In this document: one piece after another, positions 37,189-46,349 of the stretch
Layout of the letters: each line of letters opens with the position of its first letter
How positions within the stretch are numbered: position 1 is the stretch's first letter
Source: Pseudoxanthomonas sp. X-1
GTDB taxonomy: Bacteria > Pseudomonadota > Gammaproteobacteria > Xanthomonadales > Xanthomonadaceae
Direction: 5' to 3'
DNA length: 64,000 bases
Assembly (NCBI RefSeq): GCF_020042665.1
Contig: NZ_CP083376.1
Span: 842,001-906,000, forward strand
Notes under the pieces: generated by a model
What the model was told of the DNA's origin: nothing
What the model saw: only the letters and a program-made list of their open reading frames with translations
The model's database searches: none
Translations under genes and position numbers: made by a program

Positions 37189-37471
37189 GAAAGAAGTTCT
37201 GCGCGTCCCCGCAGCGCCTCGACTCCGGCGTGCGCGCGAAAGCGTGGGCCAGGGATAGCCCGCGGCGGCGAGTCCGCCGCAGATGGCGGGCCGAGCCGAG
37301 GAGCCGCGCGCGCCTGGGTCGCCGGTTTGCGAAAGTCAGCGCCCCCGGGCGCGCGCATGTCATCAGGTCCTGCGTGTCCCCTCAAACCCGCAGGAGCCCA
37401 TTGCGTGCCTCCCCGAGGAAGGGCTGTCCTAGCACCTTTTCGGGCAACGGCGGCGATGGCCATTGTTGGAG

Positions 37472-37501
37472 GAGCCTCATCGCCGCCGTGGCGGCTCCCA
37501 C
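37472..37501. repeat. REP-like repeat, partial copy
   Basis: GCCTCATCGCCGCCGTGGCG and GCTCCCAC: only the right half of the GTGGGAGCCGCC family element. Confidence 0.7.
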
Positions 37502-37583
37502 TTCCCATCTCCACCCTCACACAGCGCATTGCTGCGTTCCGCGGGGCGGGACGCGTGCGGCGGCGGGGGCGCGGGGCAGGCGA

Positions 37584-37589
37584 TAGAAT
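37584..37589 (+). promoter_or_regulatory. Candidate -10 element of lipA giving a leaderless mRNA
   Basis: TAGAAT ends 6 nt before the lipA ATG, so transcription would start at or next to the A of ATG. No ribosome binding site or clear -35 element is visible. Confidence 0.45.
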
Positions 37590-37595
37590 GACGCC

Positions 37596-38606
37596 ATGGA
37601 CACGCCCGCTCCCCGCCAGATCCCGCTGCAGGTCGTCACTGCGCCCACCGCCCCCGCGTCGCTGGAGACCGGGGCCAAGCAGCTGGGCGGCGACAAGATC
37701 GGCCGCTCGCCGGTGCAGTTCGCCGATGCGCCGGTGCTGCGCAAGCCGTCCTGGATCCGCGTGCGCATTCCTTCGGGCAACGCCGTGGCCAACCTCAAGG
37801 CCAAGCTGCGCGAGAACCGCCTGGTCACCGTCTGCGAGGAGGCCAGCTGCCCGAACATCCACGAGTGCTTCGGCCACGGCACGGCGACCTTCATGATCCT
37901 GGGCGAGGTCTGCACCCGCCGCTGCTCGTTCTGCGATGTGGCCCACGGCCGGCCCAAGCCGCCCGATGCCAACGAGCCGGCCAGCCTGGGCAACACCGTG
38001 GCCGACATGGGCCTGAAGTACGTCGTGGTCACCAGCGTGGACCGCGACGACCTGCGCGACGGCGGTGCCCAGCATTTCGTCGACTGCATCGGCGCGATCC
38101 GCGAGAAGTCGCCGGGCACGCGCATCGAGATCCTGACGCCGGACTTCCGCGGCAAGGGCCGCATGGAGCGCGCGCTGGAGATCCTGGCGACCAATCCGCC
38201 GGACGTGTTCAACCACAACATCGAGACCGTGCCGGACCTGTACCGCAACGTCCGTCCGGGTGCGGATTACCAGTGGTCGCTGACCCTGCTCAAGCAGTTC
38301 AAGGCCCAGCACCCGGACATCCCGACCAAGTCCGGCATCATGCTCGGCCTGGGCGAGACCTTCGAGCAGATCCAGGCCACCATGCGCGACCTGCGCGCGC
38401 ACGACGTGGACATGATCACCATCGGCCAGTACCTGCAGCCCACCGCGCACCACCATCCGGTGCTGCGCTACTGGACGCCGGAGGAGTACAAGGCGCTGGA
38501 GGTCTACGGCTATGAGCTGGGCTTCAGCCACGTCGCCTCCGGGCCGATGGTGCGCTCGTCCTATCACGCCGACCAGCAGGCCGCCGGCGCGGGCGTGGCG
38601 GCCTGA
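37596..38606 (+). CDS. lipA: Lipoyl synthase
   Basis: 336 aa. Both cluster-binding motifs are present: the auxiliary [12 protein letters not shown] and the radical-[11 protein letters not shown]. The C-terminal RSSY motif of the family is in [11 protein letters not shown]. LipA inserts two sulfurs into octanoyl groups on lipoyl-carrier proteins. lipB, its usual neighbour, is not beside it. The start coincides with a TAGAAT-derived likely transcription start, so it may be translated leaderless. Confidence 0.97.
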   Translation: MDTPAPRQIPLQVVTAPTAPASLETGAKQLGGDKIGRSPVQFADAPVLRKPSWIRVRIPSGNAVANLKAKLRENRLVTVCEEASCPNIHECFGHGTATFMILGEVCTRRCSFCDVAHGRPKPPDANEPASLGNTVADMGLKYVVVTSVDRDDLRDGGAQHFVDCIGAIREKSPGTRIEILTPDFRGKGRMERALEILATNPPDVFNHNIETVPDLYRNVRPGADYQWSLTLLKQFKAQHPDIPTKSGIMLGLGETFEQIQATMRDLRAHDVDMITIGQYLQPTAHHHPVLRYWTPEEYKALEVYGYELGFSHVASGPMVRSSYHADQQAAGAGVAA

Positions 38607-38838
38607 TCCGCGCTTCCGCCCTCAACCTGCGCAGCCTCCTGTCCCGCCGCCTGGCCTTCGCGCCTGGTGGCGGTGTCGTATGGGGACCGTGAGACCGCGT
38701 TCACATTGCGGAACCGCCTCCCCTCCGGGCACGCCTCGTGCGTGACAGCCCGCGCAACTTTCGGCACTGTGGTGCGGTCAAGGCTTCACGCATCTTCCCC
38801 ACACGCTTCCACCGGCCACGCGGCCGCGAGTCCATCGA

Positions 38839-41046
38839 ATGAAAGCCAAGCTCACCCTGACCCTGCTGGCCCTGGCCCTGACCGCCCCGGTGGCGCTGCT
38901 GGCGCGCCCCGATGTGACGCCCGGCAAGTCGGCCAGCACCAGCGTCGTGCCGATGGGCCCGACCAGCGACCAGTCCACGACCTCCAAGCTGGTCTACGGC
39001 CTGCTGTCGGACAGCCGCTACGCCTACCGCCCGCGAGCGCTGGACGACGCGCTGTCCCAGGACGTGTACAAGCGCTACCTGGATGCGCTGGACGGCGGCA
39101 AGCAGTTCTTCACCGCCAAGGACATCGAGGGCTTCATGCCACTGTCCACGCGGCTGGACGATGCGATCAAGAGCGGCCAGCTTTCGCCGGCCTATGACAT
39201 CTTCCAGGTCTATCGCAAGCGCGTGGGCGAGCGGGTGGCGTACGCGCGCAGCCTGCTGAAGAAGCCGGACTTCGACTTCACCACGCACGAGCACTGGGAG
39301 TACGACCGCGAGAAGGCGCCGTGGGCCAAGGACAGCGCCGAGCTGGACGCGATCTGGCGCAAGTCGGTGATGAACGACTGGCTGCGGCTGAAGATGGCCG
39401 GCAAGAAGCCCGACGCCATCGCCCAGACGCTGGACAAGCGCTACGCCAACATCCAGCGCAGCGTGGACGAACTGGACAGCCAGGACGTGTTCCAGACCTT
39501 CCTCAACGCCTATACCTCGGCGGTGGACCCGCATACCGATTACTTCACGCCCAAGACCGCCGAGCAGTTCAACCAGCAGATGTCGCTGTCGCTGGAAGGC
39601 ATCGGCGCGGTGCTGCAGCGCCAGGACGACACAGTGGTGATCCGCGAGATCGTCCCGGGCGGTCCGGCCGACCTGTCCAAGAAGCTGCAGCCCGGCGCGC
39701 GCATCGTTGGCGTGGCCCAGGGCAGCGATGGCGCCTTCACCGACGTGATCGGCTGGCGCACCGACGACGTGGTCGATCTGATCCGCGGCAAGAAGGGCAC
39801 GCGCGTGCGCCTGGAGTTCATCGCGCCGGAGGCCGGCATCGACGGCCCGCACAGCACGGTGACCATCGTGCGCGACAAGGTGCAGCTGGCCGAGCAGGCC
39901 GCCAAGAGCGAGATCGTGACGCTGCCGGCCTCCGGCGCCACGCCCGAGCGGCGCATCGGCGTGATCAAGCTGCCGGCGTTCTACCAGGACTTCGAAGGCC
40001 GTCGCCGCGATCCCAACAACTACACCTCGGCCACGCGTGACGTGCGCAAGCTGCTGGACGGCTTCAAGGGCCAGCACATCGACGGGGTGGTGATGGACCT
40101 GCGCAACAACGGCGGCGGTTCGCTGGATGAGGCCGTCGATCTGACCGGGCTGTTCATCGACCAGGGCCCGGTGGTGCAGGTGCGCGAATCCGGCGGCCGC
40201 GTCTCGGTCAGCGGCGACACCACCCCGGGCGTGTCCTGGGACGGGCCGCTGGCGGTGCTGATCAACCGCGGCTCGGCCTCGGCCTCGGAGATCTTCGCCG
40301 GCGCCATCCAGGACTACGGCCGCGGCCTGGTGATCGGCGAGACCAGCTTCGGCAAGGGCACGGTGCAGAACCTGGTCGACCTGGATCGCTGGCCGGCCAA
40401 CGAGGGCGGCAAGCGCTTCGGCCAGCTCAAGCTGACCATCGCCCAGTTCTTCCGTGTGGCCGGCGGCAGCACCCAGCACAAGGGCGTGGTGCCGGACATC
40501 GCCTTCCCGGCCAGCATCGATGCGACCGAGTACGGCGAGGACACCTACGACAACGCGCTGCCGTGGACCAAGATCGCGCCGGTCAGCCACACCCAGTACG
40601 GCAACTTCGCGCCGCTGCTGCCGAAGCTGGAGGCCATGCACGACGCGCGCGTCAAGACCGACCTGGAATACCAGTGGTGGTCCGAGGACGTGGCCCAGTT
40701 CCGCGCCGAGAAGGCCAAGAAGTACGTCACGCTCAACGAGGCCGAGCGCCTGGCCGAGCGCGATCGCCAGGAGGCCCAGCGCAAGTCGCGCCAGGAAGAG
40801 CGCAAGAAGCTGGGCATGCCGCTGGACCCGCTGGCCGGAGATCTGGCCGACGACGGCCTGGGCGCGAGCGAGCGCGACATCGTCAAGGACGCCGCGCGCG
40901 AGAAGCTGGCCGACAAGCGCCCGGACCCGCTGCTGCACGAATCGGCGGCGATCCTGGGCGACGCGATCGGTGTGCTGGACCAGGACAAGCAGCTCTCGGC
41001 GCAGGTGCTGCCGGTGTCGACCAAGTCGGGCAGCTGGGCGGACTGA
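38839..41046 (+). CDS. prc: Tail-specific (carboxy-terminal processing) protease Prc
   Basis: 735 aa with a signal peptide (residues 1-22). An N-terminal helical domain is followed by a PDZ domain (about 250-330) and the S41 protease domain with DLRNNGGGSLDEAV. Catalytic Ser481 lies in GSASASEIF and Lys506 in FGKGTVQ; their 25-residue spacing equals that of E. coli Ser430/Lys455. The C-terminal region is charged and helical (DUF3340-like). It degrades or trims periplasmic proteins from the C-terminus, including cell-wall hydrolases in other species. Confidence 0.95.
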   Translation: MKAKLTLTLLALALTAPVALLARPDVTPGKSASTSVVPMGPTSDQSTTSKLVYGLLSDSRYAYRPRALDDALSQDVYKRYLDALDGGKQFFTAKDIEGFMPLSTRLDDAIKSGQLSPAYDIFQVYRKRVGERVAYARSLLKKPDFDFTTHEHWEYDREKAPWAKDSAELDAIWRKSVMNDWLRLKMAGKKPDAIAQTLDKRYANIQRSVDELDSQDVFQTFLNAYTSAVDPHTDYFTPKTAEQFNQQMSLSLEGIGAVLQRQDDTVVIREIVPGGPADLSKKLQPGARIVGVAQGSDGAFTDVIGWRTDDVVDLIRGKKGTRVRLEFIAPEAGIDGPHSTVTIVRDKVQLAEQAAKSEIVTLPASGATPERRIGVIKLPAFYQDFEGRRRDPNNYTSATRDVRKLLDGFKGQHIDGVVMDLRNNGGGSLDEAVDLTGLFIDQGPVVQVRESGGRVSVSGDTTPGVSWDGPLAVLINRGSASASEIFAGAIQDYGRGLVIGETSFGKGTVQNLVDLDRWPANEGGKRFGQLKLTIAQFFRVAGGSTQHKGVVPDIAFPASIDATEYGEDTYDNALPWTKIAPVSHTQYGNFAPLLPKLEAMHDARVKTDLEYQWWSEDVAQFRAEKAKKYVTLNEAERLAERDRQEAQRKSRQEERKKLGMPLDPLAGDLADDGLGASERDIVKDAAREKLADKRPDPLLHESAAILGDAIGVLDQDKQLSAQVLPVSTKSGSWAD

Positions 41047-41065
41047 GGGGCGTTGCGACCGAAGG

Positions 41066-41150
41066 CCCTGTCGCTCCCGCGAAGGCGGAATGCGGCGGGG
41101 CTGAGGATCGAGCCAGGGCGCCGGGTTCCCGCGTTCGCGGGAACGGCGGT
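41066..41150. repeat. Dispersed CCCGCGAAGGCG / TTCGCGGGAA repeat
   Basis: CTCCCGCGAAGGCGGAAT at the left and GTTCCCGCGTTCGCGGGAAC at the right, the latter a perfect palindrome. Related to the copy at 9248-9334. Confidence 0.55.
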
Positions 41151-41299
41151 CGGGAGACTGGCGGAGGCTTTGGGTTCGAAGCCACCGGATGAGGATTGGA
41201 TGCGGGCGCCTCCGGGCGCCCGTGTCGTTTGCGGTCCGGGCGAGCGCCCGCAACATCGGATTCCATCGCTGCGGGTGTAGCCAGGCCTGGGCCAGGCTC

Positions 41300-41305
41300 T
41301 AGACT
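41300..41305 (+). promoter_or_regulatory. Candidate -10 element (TAGACT) of the EamA-rarD-xdhC-mocA operon
   Basis: TAGACT lies 28 nt before the EamA ATG, in the context GGCTCTAGACTG. A similar hexamer lies before the gene at 21608. No clear -35. Confidence 0.35.
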
Positions 41306-41333
41306 GTGCGGCCCCGCGCTGTGGTGAGCCCCC

Positions 41334-42239
41334 ATGTCTTCCCCGATGCCTGCCGCCACGTCTCCGCGCACCGGCGGCCTGGCCGTGCCGGCCGCGCTGC
41401 TGCTGGTCTATGTGGTGTGGGGGTCGACCTATCTGGGCATCCGCATCGCGCTCGAGCACGGCGTGCCGCCGTTGCTGGTGACCTCCGGGCTGCGGTTCGT
41501 CGTGGCCGGCGCGCTGCTGTTCGCGGTGCTGCGCCTGCGCGGGGTGGCCGCGCCGACGCGCGCGCAGTGGAAGAACCTGGCGATCATGGGCGCGCTGCTG
41601 CTGGGCATGGGCAATGCGCTGGTGGTGCTGGCCGAGACCACCGTGTCCTCCGGCCTGGCGGCGGTGGCGGTGGCCTCGGTGCCGGTGTGGATGGGCCTGT
41701 TCGGCCTGCTGCGCGGCCAGCGCGCCACGCGCATCGAATGGCTCGGCCTGGTGCTGGGCTTCGCCGGGGTGGTGTGGCTCAACGCCGGCGGCACGCTCAC
41801 CGCCAGCCCGCAGGGACTGGTGTGCCTGCTGCTGGCGCCGATGGCCTGGGCGTTCGGTTCGGTGTGGTCGCGCGGGCGCGACCTGCCGTCGCCGTTCATG
41901 GCCGCCGCCGGGCAGATGCTGTGCGGCGGGGCGCTGATCATGCTGGCCGGCTGGCTGCGCGGCGAACGCCTGCACGCGGTGCCGCCCATGGAGGGCGTGC
42001 TGGCGGTGGTCTACCTGGCGCTGTTCGGCTCGGTCATCGCCTTCACCGCCTATGTCTGGCTGCTGCACCACGTGCGTCCGGCGCTGGCCGGCAGCTATGC
42101 CTACGTCAATCCGGTCATCGCCGTGGCGCTGGGCGCCTGGCTGGCCAACGAGCGCTTCACCGCGCACGACCTGGGCGCGATGGCGGTGATCCTGGCCGGC
42201 GTGGTGGTGATCACCCTGGCCAAGGTGCGCGGCAAGTGA
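41334..42239 (+). CDS. EamA/DMT-family permease (YedA-like)
   Basis: 301 aa with about ten membrane helices in two EamA repeats. The first begins VYVVWGSTYLGIRIALE (about 26-42), the typical DMT start. Such proteins export small metabolites or amino acids; the substrate is unknown. First gene of a four-gene run in which each stop overlaps the next start; its TGA overlaps the GTG of rarD. Confidence 0.9.
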   Translation: MSSPMPAATSPRTGGLAVPAALLLVYVVWGSTYLGIRIALEHGVPPLLVTSGLRFVVAGALLFAVLRLRGVAAPTRAQWKNLAIMGALLLGMGNALVVLAETTVSSGLAAVAVASVPVWMGLFGLLRGQRATRIEWLGLVLGFAGVVWLNAGGTLTASPQGLVCLLLAPMAWAFGSVWSRGRDLPSPFMAAAGQMLCGGALIMLAGWLRGERLHAVPPMEGVLAVVYLALFGSVIAFTAYVWLLHHVRPALAGSYAYVNPVIAVALGAWLANERFTAHDLGAMAVILAGVVVITLAKVRGK

Positions 42240-43135
42240 GCGTGGTGGCGCCGGTGCTGGACCGGCGCGGCGTGGCCGCGACGGTCGGCGCGTTCGTGGT
42301 GTGGGGCCTGTTCCCGCTGTACTGGCGGCTACTGCAGCATGTGCCGTCGCTGCAGATCATCGCCCACCGCGTGGTCTGGAGCGCGGTGCTGGTGGTCGGG
42401 TGGCTGTGCCTGCGCGAGCGCGGCGCCTGGCTGCGGCGCATCGCCGTCCAGCCGCGCGCAAGGGTCACGCTGGCGCTGACCTCGGTCCTGATCAGCTGCA
42501 ACTGGGGGCTGTACATCTGGTCGGTCAACAACGGTCATGTGGTCGAGGCCAGCCTGGGCTATTTCATCAATCCGCTGGTCAACGTGCTGCTGGGCGTGGT
42601 GGTACTGCGCGAGCGGCTGACGCGGCCGCAGTGGATCGCGGTGGCGGTCGCGGCCGCCGGCGTGGCCTGGCTGACCTGGCAGGCCGGGCGCGCGCCATGG
42701 ATCGCGCTGGGCCTGGCCTTGAGCTTCGGCGCCTATGGCCTGCTGCGCAAGCTGGTGCAGGTCGATGCGGTGTCGGGGCTGGGCATGGAGAGCGTGTACC
42801 TGTTCGCGCCCGCCCTGGCGCTGGTGGCCTGGGGCGAGGCCGGGCATGGCGGCGCCTTCGTGCATGGCTGGAGCCTGGGCACCGACGTGCTGCTGGTGCT
42901 GGCCGGGGCGGTCACCGCGGTGCCGCTGCTGGGCTTCGCCTACGGCGTGCGGCGTATCCCGCTGTCGCTGGTCGGGCTGCTGCAGTACATCGCGCCGACG
43001 CTGCAGCTGCTGCTGGGCGTGGTGGTGTTCGGCGAGCCGTTCGGGCCCGAACGCGCGCTCGGCTTCGTCCTGATCTGGGCGGCGCTGGCGATCTTTGTCG
43101 GCGACAGCCTGTGGCGCGGGCGCCGGCGCGGCTGA
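42236..43135 (+). CDS. rarD: RarD-type EamA permease
   Basis: 299 aa from a GTG overlapping the previous stop (GTGA). The RarD signature is clear: GAFVVWGLFPLYWRLL, AHRVVWSAVLVV and NWGLYIWSVNNGHVVEASLGYFINPL. About ten helices. The family exports unknown metabolites (chloramphenicol-sensitivity annotation in other species). Its TGA overlaps the ATG of the xdhC-like gene (TGATG). Confidence 0.93.
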   Translation: MSVVAPVLDRRGVAATVGAFVVWGLFPLYWRLLQHVPSLQIIAHRVVWSAVLVVGWLCLRERGAWLRRIAVQPRARVTLALTSVLISCNWGLYIWSVNNGHVVEASLGYFINPLVNVLLGVVVLRERLTRPQWIAVAVAAAGVAWLTWQAGRAPWIALGLALSFGAYGLLRKLVQVDAVSGLGMESVYLFAPALALVAWGEAGHGGAFVHGWSLGTDVLLVLAGAVTAVPLLGFAYGVRRIPLSLVGLLQYIAPTLQLLLGVVVFGEPFGPERALGFVLIWAALAIFVGDSLWRGRRRG

Positions 43136-44178
43136 TGGCCTCACGACCCCGTCAGCCCGCACGCGCGACCATGGCCGCCATGAAGGACGACGTGGCCGCC
43201 CCGCTGAAGATCGCCGACGTGCAGCGCGCGGTCCTGGATGCCGCCGCCCGCGCCGAGCCTGCGCAGGCGGCGCTGGCGCTGGTGGTGGACACCGATGGCT
43301 CGACCTATGTGCGCGCCGGCGCGATGGCGTTGTTCGATACCGACGGCGGCCAGGTCGGCTGGCTCAGCGGCGGCTGCCTGGAGCCGGAGATCCAGCTGCG
43401 CGCGCTGGCGGCGATCGAGCGCGGCGCCGCCGACTGGCTGGAACTGGACACCCGCGAGGACGAGGACCTGCTGTCCGGCTCTGCGATCGGCTGCCGCGGC
43501 CGGCTGCAGCTGGCGCTGCTGCCGCTGGCGCAGCTGCCGGGGCTGGAGAGGGCGATCGCCGCCTGGCGCGGCGGCGAGGATCAGACGCTGCGGCTGCAGA
43601 CGCACAGGCCCGACCAGCTGACCATCACCCTGGGGGCGCAGCGTTGGAGGCTGCCCTGCGCGCCTGCGCCGGCCGGGCTGGCCGCCGGCATCGGGCTGCT
43701 GTTCCAGGCGCCGCCGCAGGTGCTGGTGCTGGGCGCCGGTCCGGAGACGCCGCTGCTGCTGCCGCTGCTGCGCGAGATCGGCTGGACCACGACCCTGATC
43801 GAACGCCGCCCGCGCTGGCAGCCGGGCGACGCGCAGACGGTCGGCGCCGATGCGCTGCAGCCCCTGGCGCCGGCGCAGGCGTTGACGCTGCCGGCTTCGG
43901 CCGGGGCCGATGCCGCGCTGGTCATGCACCACAACTTCGAACTGGATCGCGAAGCGCTGGAGGCGCTGGCCGCGACCGATATCCCCTTCGTCGGCCTGCT
44001 CGGACCGGTGCGGCGGCAGCAGGACCTGTTCCGCCTGCTGGCGCCGGTCGCGCGCCAGGCACTGGCGCCGCGGCTACGTTCGCCGGTGGGACTGGACCTG
44101 GGCGGGCGCGGCGCGCAGGCCATCGCGCTGAGCATCGCCGCGCAGCTGCAGGCCTGGCATCACGGCCGCACGGCGTGA
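43135..44178 (+). CDS. XdhC/CoxI-family molybdoenzyme maturation protein
   Basis: 347 aa from ATG 43135 (TGATG overlap); in-frame ATGs at 43171 and 43180 are also possible. The N-terminal XdhC_CoxI domain has STYVRAGAMALF and WLSGGCLEPEIQLRA; the C-terminal Rossmann domain has VLVLGAGPETPLLLPLL. XdhC proteins bind molybdenum cofactor, aid its sulfuration and insert it into xanthine dehydrogenase-type enzymes. No such enzyme is in the window, so the client is elsewhere. Coupled to the MocA-like gene downstream. Confidence 0.9.
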   Translation: MASRPRQPARATMAAMKDDVAAPLKIADVQRAVLDAAARAEPAQAALALVVDTDGSTYVRAGAMALFDTDGGQVGWLSGGCLEPEIQLRALAAIERGAADWLELDTREDEDLLSGSAIGCRGRLQLALLPLAQLPGLERAIAAWRGGEDQTLRLQTHRPDQLTITLGAQRWRLPCAPAPAGLAAGIGLLFQAPPQVLVLGAGPETPLLLPLLREIGWTTTLIERRPRWQPGDAQTVGADALQPLAPAQALTLPASAGADAALVMHHNFELDREALEALAATDIPFVGLLGPVRRQQDLFRLLAPVARQALAPRLRSPVGLDLGGRGAQAIALSIAAQLQAWHHGRTA

Positions 44179-44798
44179 GCGACCACATCGCCGTGGTGCT
44201 GGCCGCCGGCGGCAGCCGCCGCCTGGGTCGCGCCAAGCAGCTGCTGCCGCGCGCGGGCGAGCCGCTGGTCTGCCGCGCCGTGCGCCTGGCCCGTGCCACC
44301 GCGCCCCTGCGACTGCTGGTGGTGGTCGGCGCGCGCGCGACCCAGGTCAGCGCAGCGGTGCGCGCCGCCGACGTGGAGACCGTGATGAACCGCCAGTGGC
44401 GCGAAGGGCTGGCCGCCAGCGTGCGCGCCGCGCGCGACGCGCTGACGGCCGACGCCCGCGGCGCCACGCGCGTGCTGCTGCTGGCCTGCGATCAGCCGGC
44501 GCTGGAGGCCGCGCATCTCCAGGCGCTGCTCGAGGCCGCCGCGCAGGCTGACTCGGGCTGCGCCGGCACCGTGCACGGCGCGCGCATCGGCATCCCCGCC
44601 GTGGTCACGCTGGCGCGCCTGGCGCAGGCGCAGCCGCAGGGCGACGCCGGCCTGCGCGAGGTGCTCAACGCGCTGACGCCCGATACCGTCGGCCGGCTTG
44701 CGGCGCCAGAACTGGAGCTGGACCTGGATACGCCGGCGGACCTGGCCACGGCGACCGCGCGCGGTTTGATCGATCCGCTGCCGTCTACGAGCGAGTAG
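44175..44798 (+). CDS. MocA-like nucleotidyltransferase (molybdenum cofactor cytidylyltransferase type)
   Basis: 207 aa from a GTG overlapping the xdhC stop (GTGA). The nucleotidyltransferase start motif VVLAAGGSRRLGRAKQLL and the metal-binding LLACDQPAL are plain, and the C-terminal DLDTPADL matches the family. With XdhC it would prepare Moco (MCD form) for a xanthine dehydrogenase or aldehyde oxidase-type enzyme. The four-gene operon ends here, followed by a REP hairpin. Confidence 0.9.
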   Translation: MSDHIAVVLAAGGSRRLGRAKQLLPRAGEPLVCRAVRLARATAPLRLLVVVGARATQVSAAVRAADVETVMNRQWREGLAASVRAARDALTADARGATRVLLLACDQPALEAAHLQALLEAAAQADSGCAGTVHGARIGIPAVVTLARLAQAQPQGDAGLREVLNALTPDTVGRLAAPELELDLDTPADLATATARGLIDPLPSTSE

Positions 44799-44807
44799 AC
44801 GTTTCTT

Positions 44808-44873
44808 GTGGGAGCCGCCATGGCGGCGAAGGGCTTCACTGAGAAAGCCCTTCGCCGTCATGGCGGCTCCCAC
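44808..44873. repeat. REP-like palindrome (GTGGGAGCCGCC family)
   Basis: A near-perfect long hairpin: GTGGGAGCCGCCATGGCGGC with its inverse ending in CTCCCAC, inner GAAGGGCTT / AAGCCCTTC. It lies just after the MocA-like gene and may act as a 3' transcript stabiliser. Confidence 0.88.
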
Positions 44874-44963
44874 GAAGCAGGGGCCTCAGCTTTGCACCAC
44901 ACGCCGATGCGGCGTGATCGGGAAGGCCTCATCGCCGCTGCGGCGGCATTCGACTTGTCGCCT

Positions 44964-46076
44964 TCAGCGCTGCGCCGTCAGCGTGCCGCTCGGCAGCGGC
45001 GGCGTCAGTGCCTCGGGCACGGCGCAGCGCGAGGCGGGCGTGGCGGTGGCGGCGAACCAGGCGTCCACCGTCGGCGCCAGCCGGTCCAGTCGCATCGGCA
45101 GGCTCAGATGGGTCTCGCCGGGCACCTCGAGATAACGGTCGCGCGGCGCGGCGGCGGCGAGCATGCGGCCATGCGCGACCGGGATGTGGTGGTCGTTGGC
45201 GCCATGGACGATCAGCACGCAGGCCGGCGTGGCGCGCAGCGCGGCGGCGACGTCGACCTCGTCCAGATTGAGTCCCAGCTGCGCGTCGGCCGCGGCGATC
45301 ACCGCATCGAGGTTCTGCCGGCCGTAGGTGGCCTGAGCGATCAGCGTGGTCGCGGCGGACTTCCACGTGTCCGGCCGCGCGGCCAGCATGTGCGGGACCA
45401 TGTCGCGGATGCCGCGGCCGGCGTTGGCGAAGGATTCCATCGCCACCACGCCGGCCACCTGGGGGCCCAGGTCGTGCGCGGCGAAGATCGCCGTGGCCGC
45501 GCCGTAGGACACGCCGAACAGGTACAGCGGGCCGGCGATCTCGCCGCGCTGGCGCAGCTGGCCGACCACGCGCGCCACGTCCTGCCCTTCGCGCGTGCCA
45601 TAGCCGGCCGGGCCACTGCCGGAGCGGCCATGGTTGCGCAGGTCCAGGGTGATGGTGCGGTAGCCGGCCTGGGCCAGCTGCAGCGCCCAGGGCATCAGCG
45701 AGTCGCCGTCCATCATCCATCCGTGCAGCAGCACCACGGTGCCGCGCGGGGCGGCCGGCGCCTGCGGCCGCACGAAGTCCACGTCGAAGGCCACCTGCCG
45801 CAGCGCGCTGCCGTCCGGGTCGCCGGTGTAGCGGTAGTCCAGCCTGTAGTCGCCGGGGTCCAGCGCACGCCAGTAGATCGGCACACCGCCTTGCCCCGGC
45901 AGTTTGCCGCTGCGGGTGGGCAGGCGCGCCATCAGGCCCTCGATGCGCGGGGCATCCAGCAACGGCGACACGCCACCGGGCGCGACGATGCGGGTGCTGA
46001 GCGAGGTCGAGTTGGGCGGGATGCAGGCGACCAGCCAGACGCAGCAGGCGAGCATCAGCACAAGCAGGCGGGACAT
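44964..46076 (-). CDS. Lipoprotein alpha/beta hydrolase
   Basis: 370 aa. A lipoprotein signal ends in the lipobox LVAC (Cys about residue 18). The alpha/beta hydrolase fold starts at VVLLHGWMMDGDS (about 115). The nucleophile is in GVSYGAA, the acid in HGANDHH and the histidine in GETHLS, so the catalytic triad is complete. The likely location is a membrane-anchored periplasmic face. Substrate unknown. A palindrome TGACAGCTGTCG lies 83 bp upstream and a 10-bp stem at 46097-46122 in the 5' region. Confidence 0.88.
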   Translation of the reverse strand: MSRLLVLMLACCVWLVACIPPNSTSLSTRIVAPGGVSPLLDAPRIEGLMARLPTRSGKLPGQGGVPIYWRALDPGDYRLDYRYTGDPDGSALRQVAFDVDFVRPQAPAAPRGTVVLLHGWMMDGDSLMPWALQLAQAGYRTITLDLRNHGRSGSGPAGYGTREGQDVARVVGQLRQRGEIAGPLYLFGVSYGAATAIFAAHDLGPQVAGVVAMESFANAGRGIRDMVPHMLAARPDTWKSAATTLIAQATYGRQNLDAVIAAADAQLGLNLDEVDVAAALRATPACVLIVHGANDHHIPVAHGRMLAAAAPRDRYLEVPGETHLSLPMRLDRLAPTVDAWFAATATPASRCAVPEALTPPLPSGTLTAQR

Positions 46077-46096
46077 CGGCGTGGGGAGGACAGCGA

Positions 46097-46122
46097 ACGG
46101 CGGCGCAGCCTAGCGCCGCCGT
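46097..46122. other. 10-bp perfect hairpin in the 5' region of the hydrolase gene
   Basis: ACGGCGGCGC / GCGCCGCCGT with a 6-nt loop, 21 bp before the start codon. It could affect translation or be a weak terminator for opposite transcription. Confidence 0.45.
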
Positions 46123-46158
46123 CGGCCGGCGCGCTATCGCACCGGCGTGACATTCGCA

Positions 46159-46170
46159 TGACAGCTGTCG
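46159..46170. promoter_or_regulatory. Palindrome TGACAGCTGTCG, candidate operator (copy 1)
   Basis: Eleven of twelve bases match the perfect palindrome at 51193-51204. It lies 83-94 bp upstream of the hydrolase start. Confidence 0.4.
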
Positions 46171-46349
46171 TGGGTTCAGACAGGCGGCTTGCGTGCGGTT
46201 AGGCGGTCACCGCGACGACGATGCGCGGTGAACGCCGTGTCTGATTGACTGCAGGCGTCGATGGCCAGACCGTCGGCGACGCCACGCCACCCCTTCCGCC
46301 GCGCCGGCGATGGCCTCACCGCATCCAGCGCTCATGACGGAATCAGCCA

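Larger units (their letters stand above)
36857..37595. other. 739-bp intergenic region with repeats; no gene seen
   Basis: It contains a TTGCAC-N6-GTGCAA palindrome (36883-36900), a terminator (36956-36990), copy B of the two-copy hairpin element (37032-37188), a GC-rich stretch with GGCGGCGAGTCCGCCGC-type hairpins (about 37262-37290), a REP half (37472-37501) and the lipA -10 (37584-37589). No frame shows protein similarity. Confidence 0.65.
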
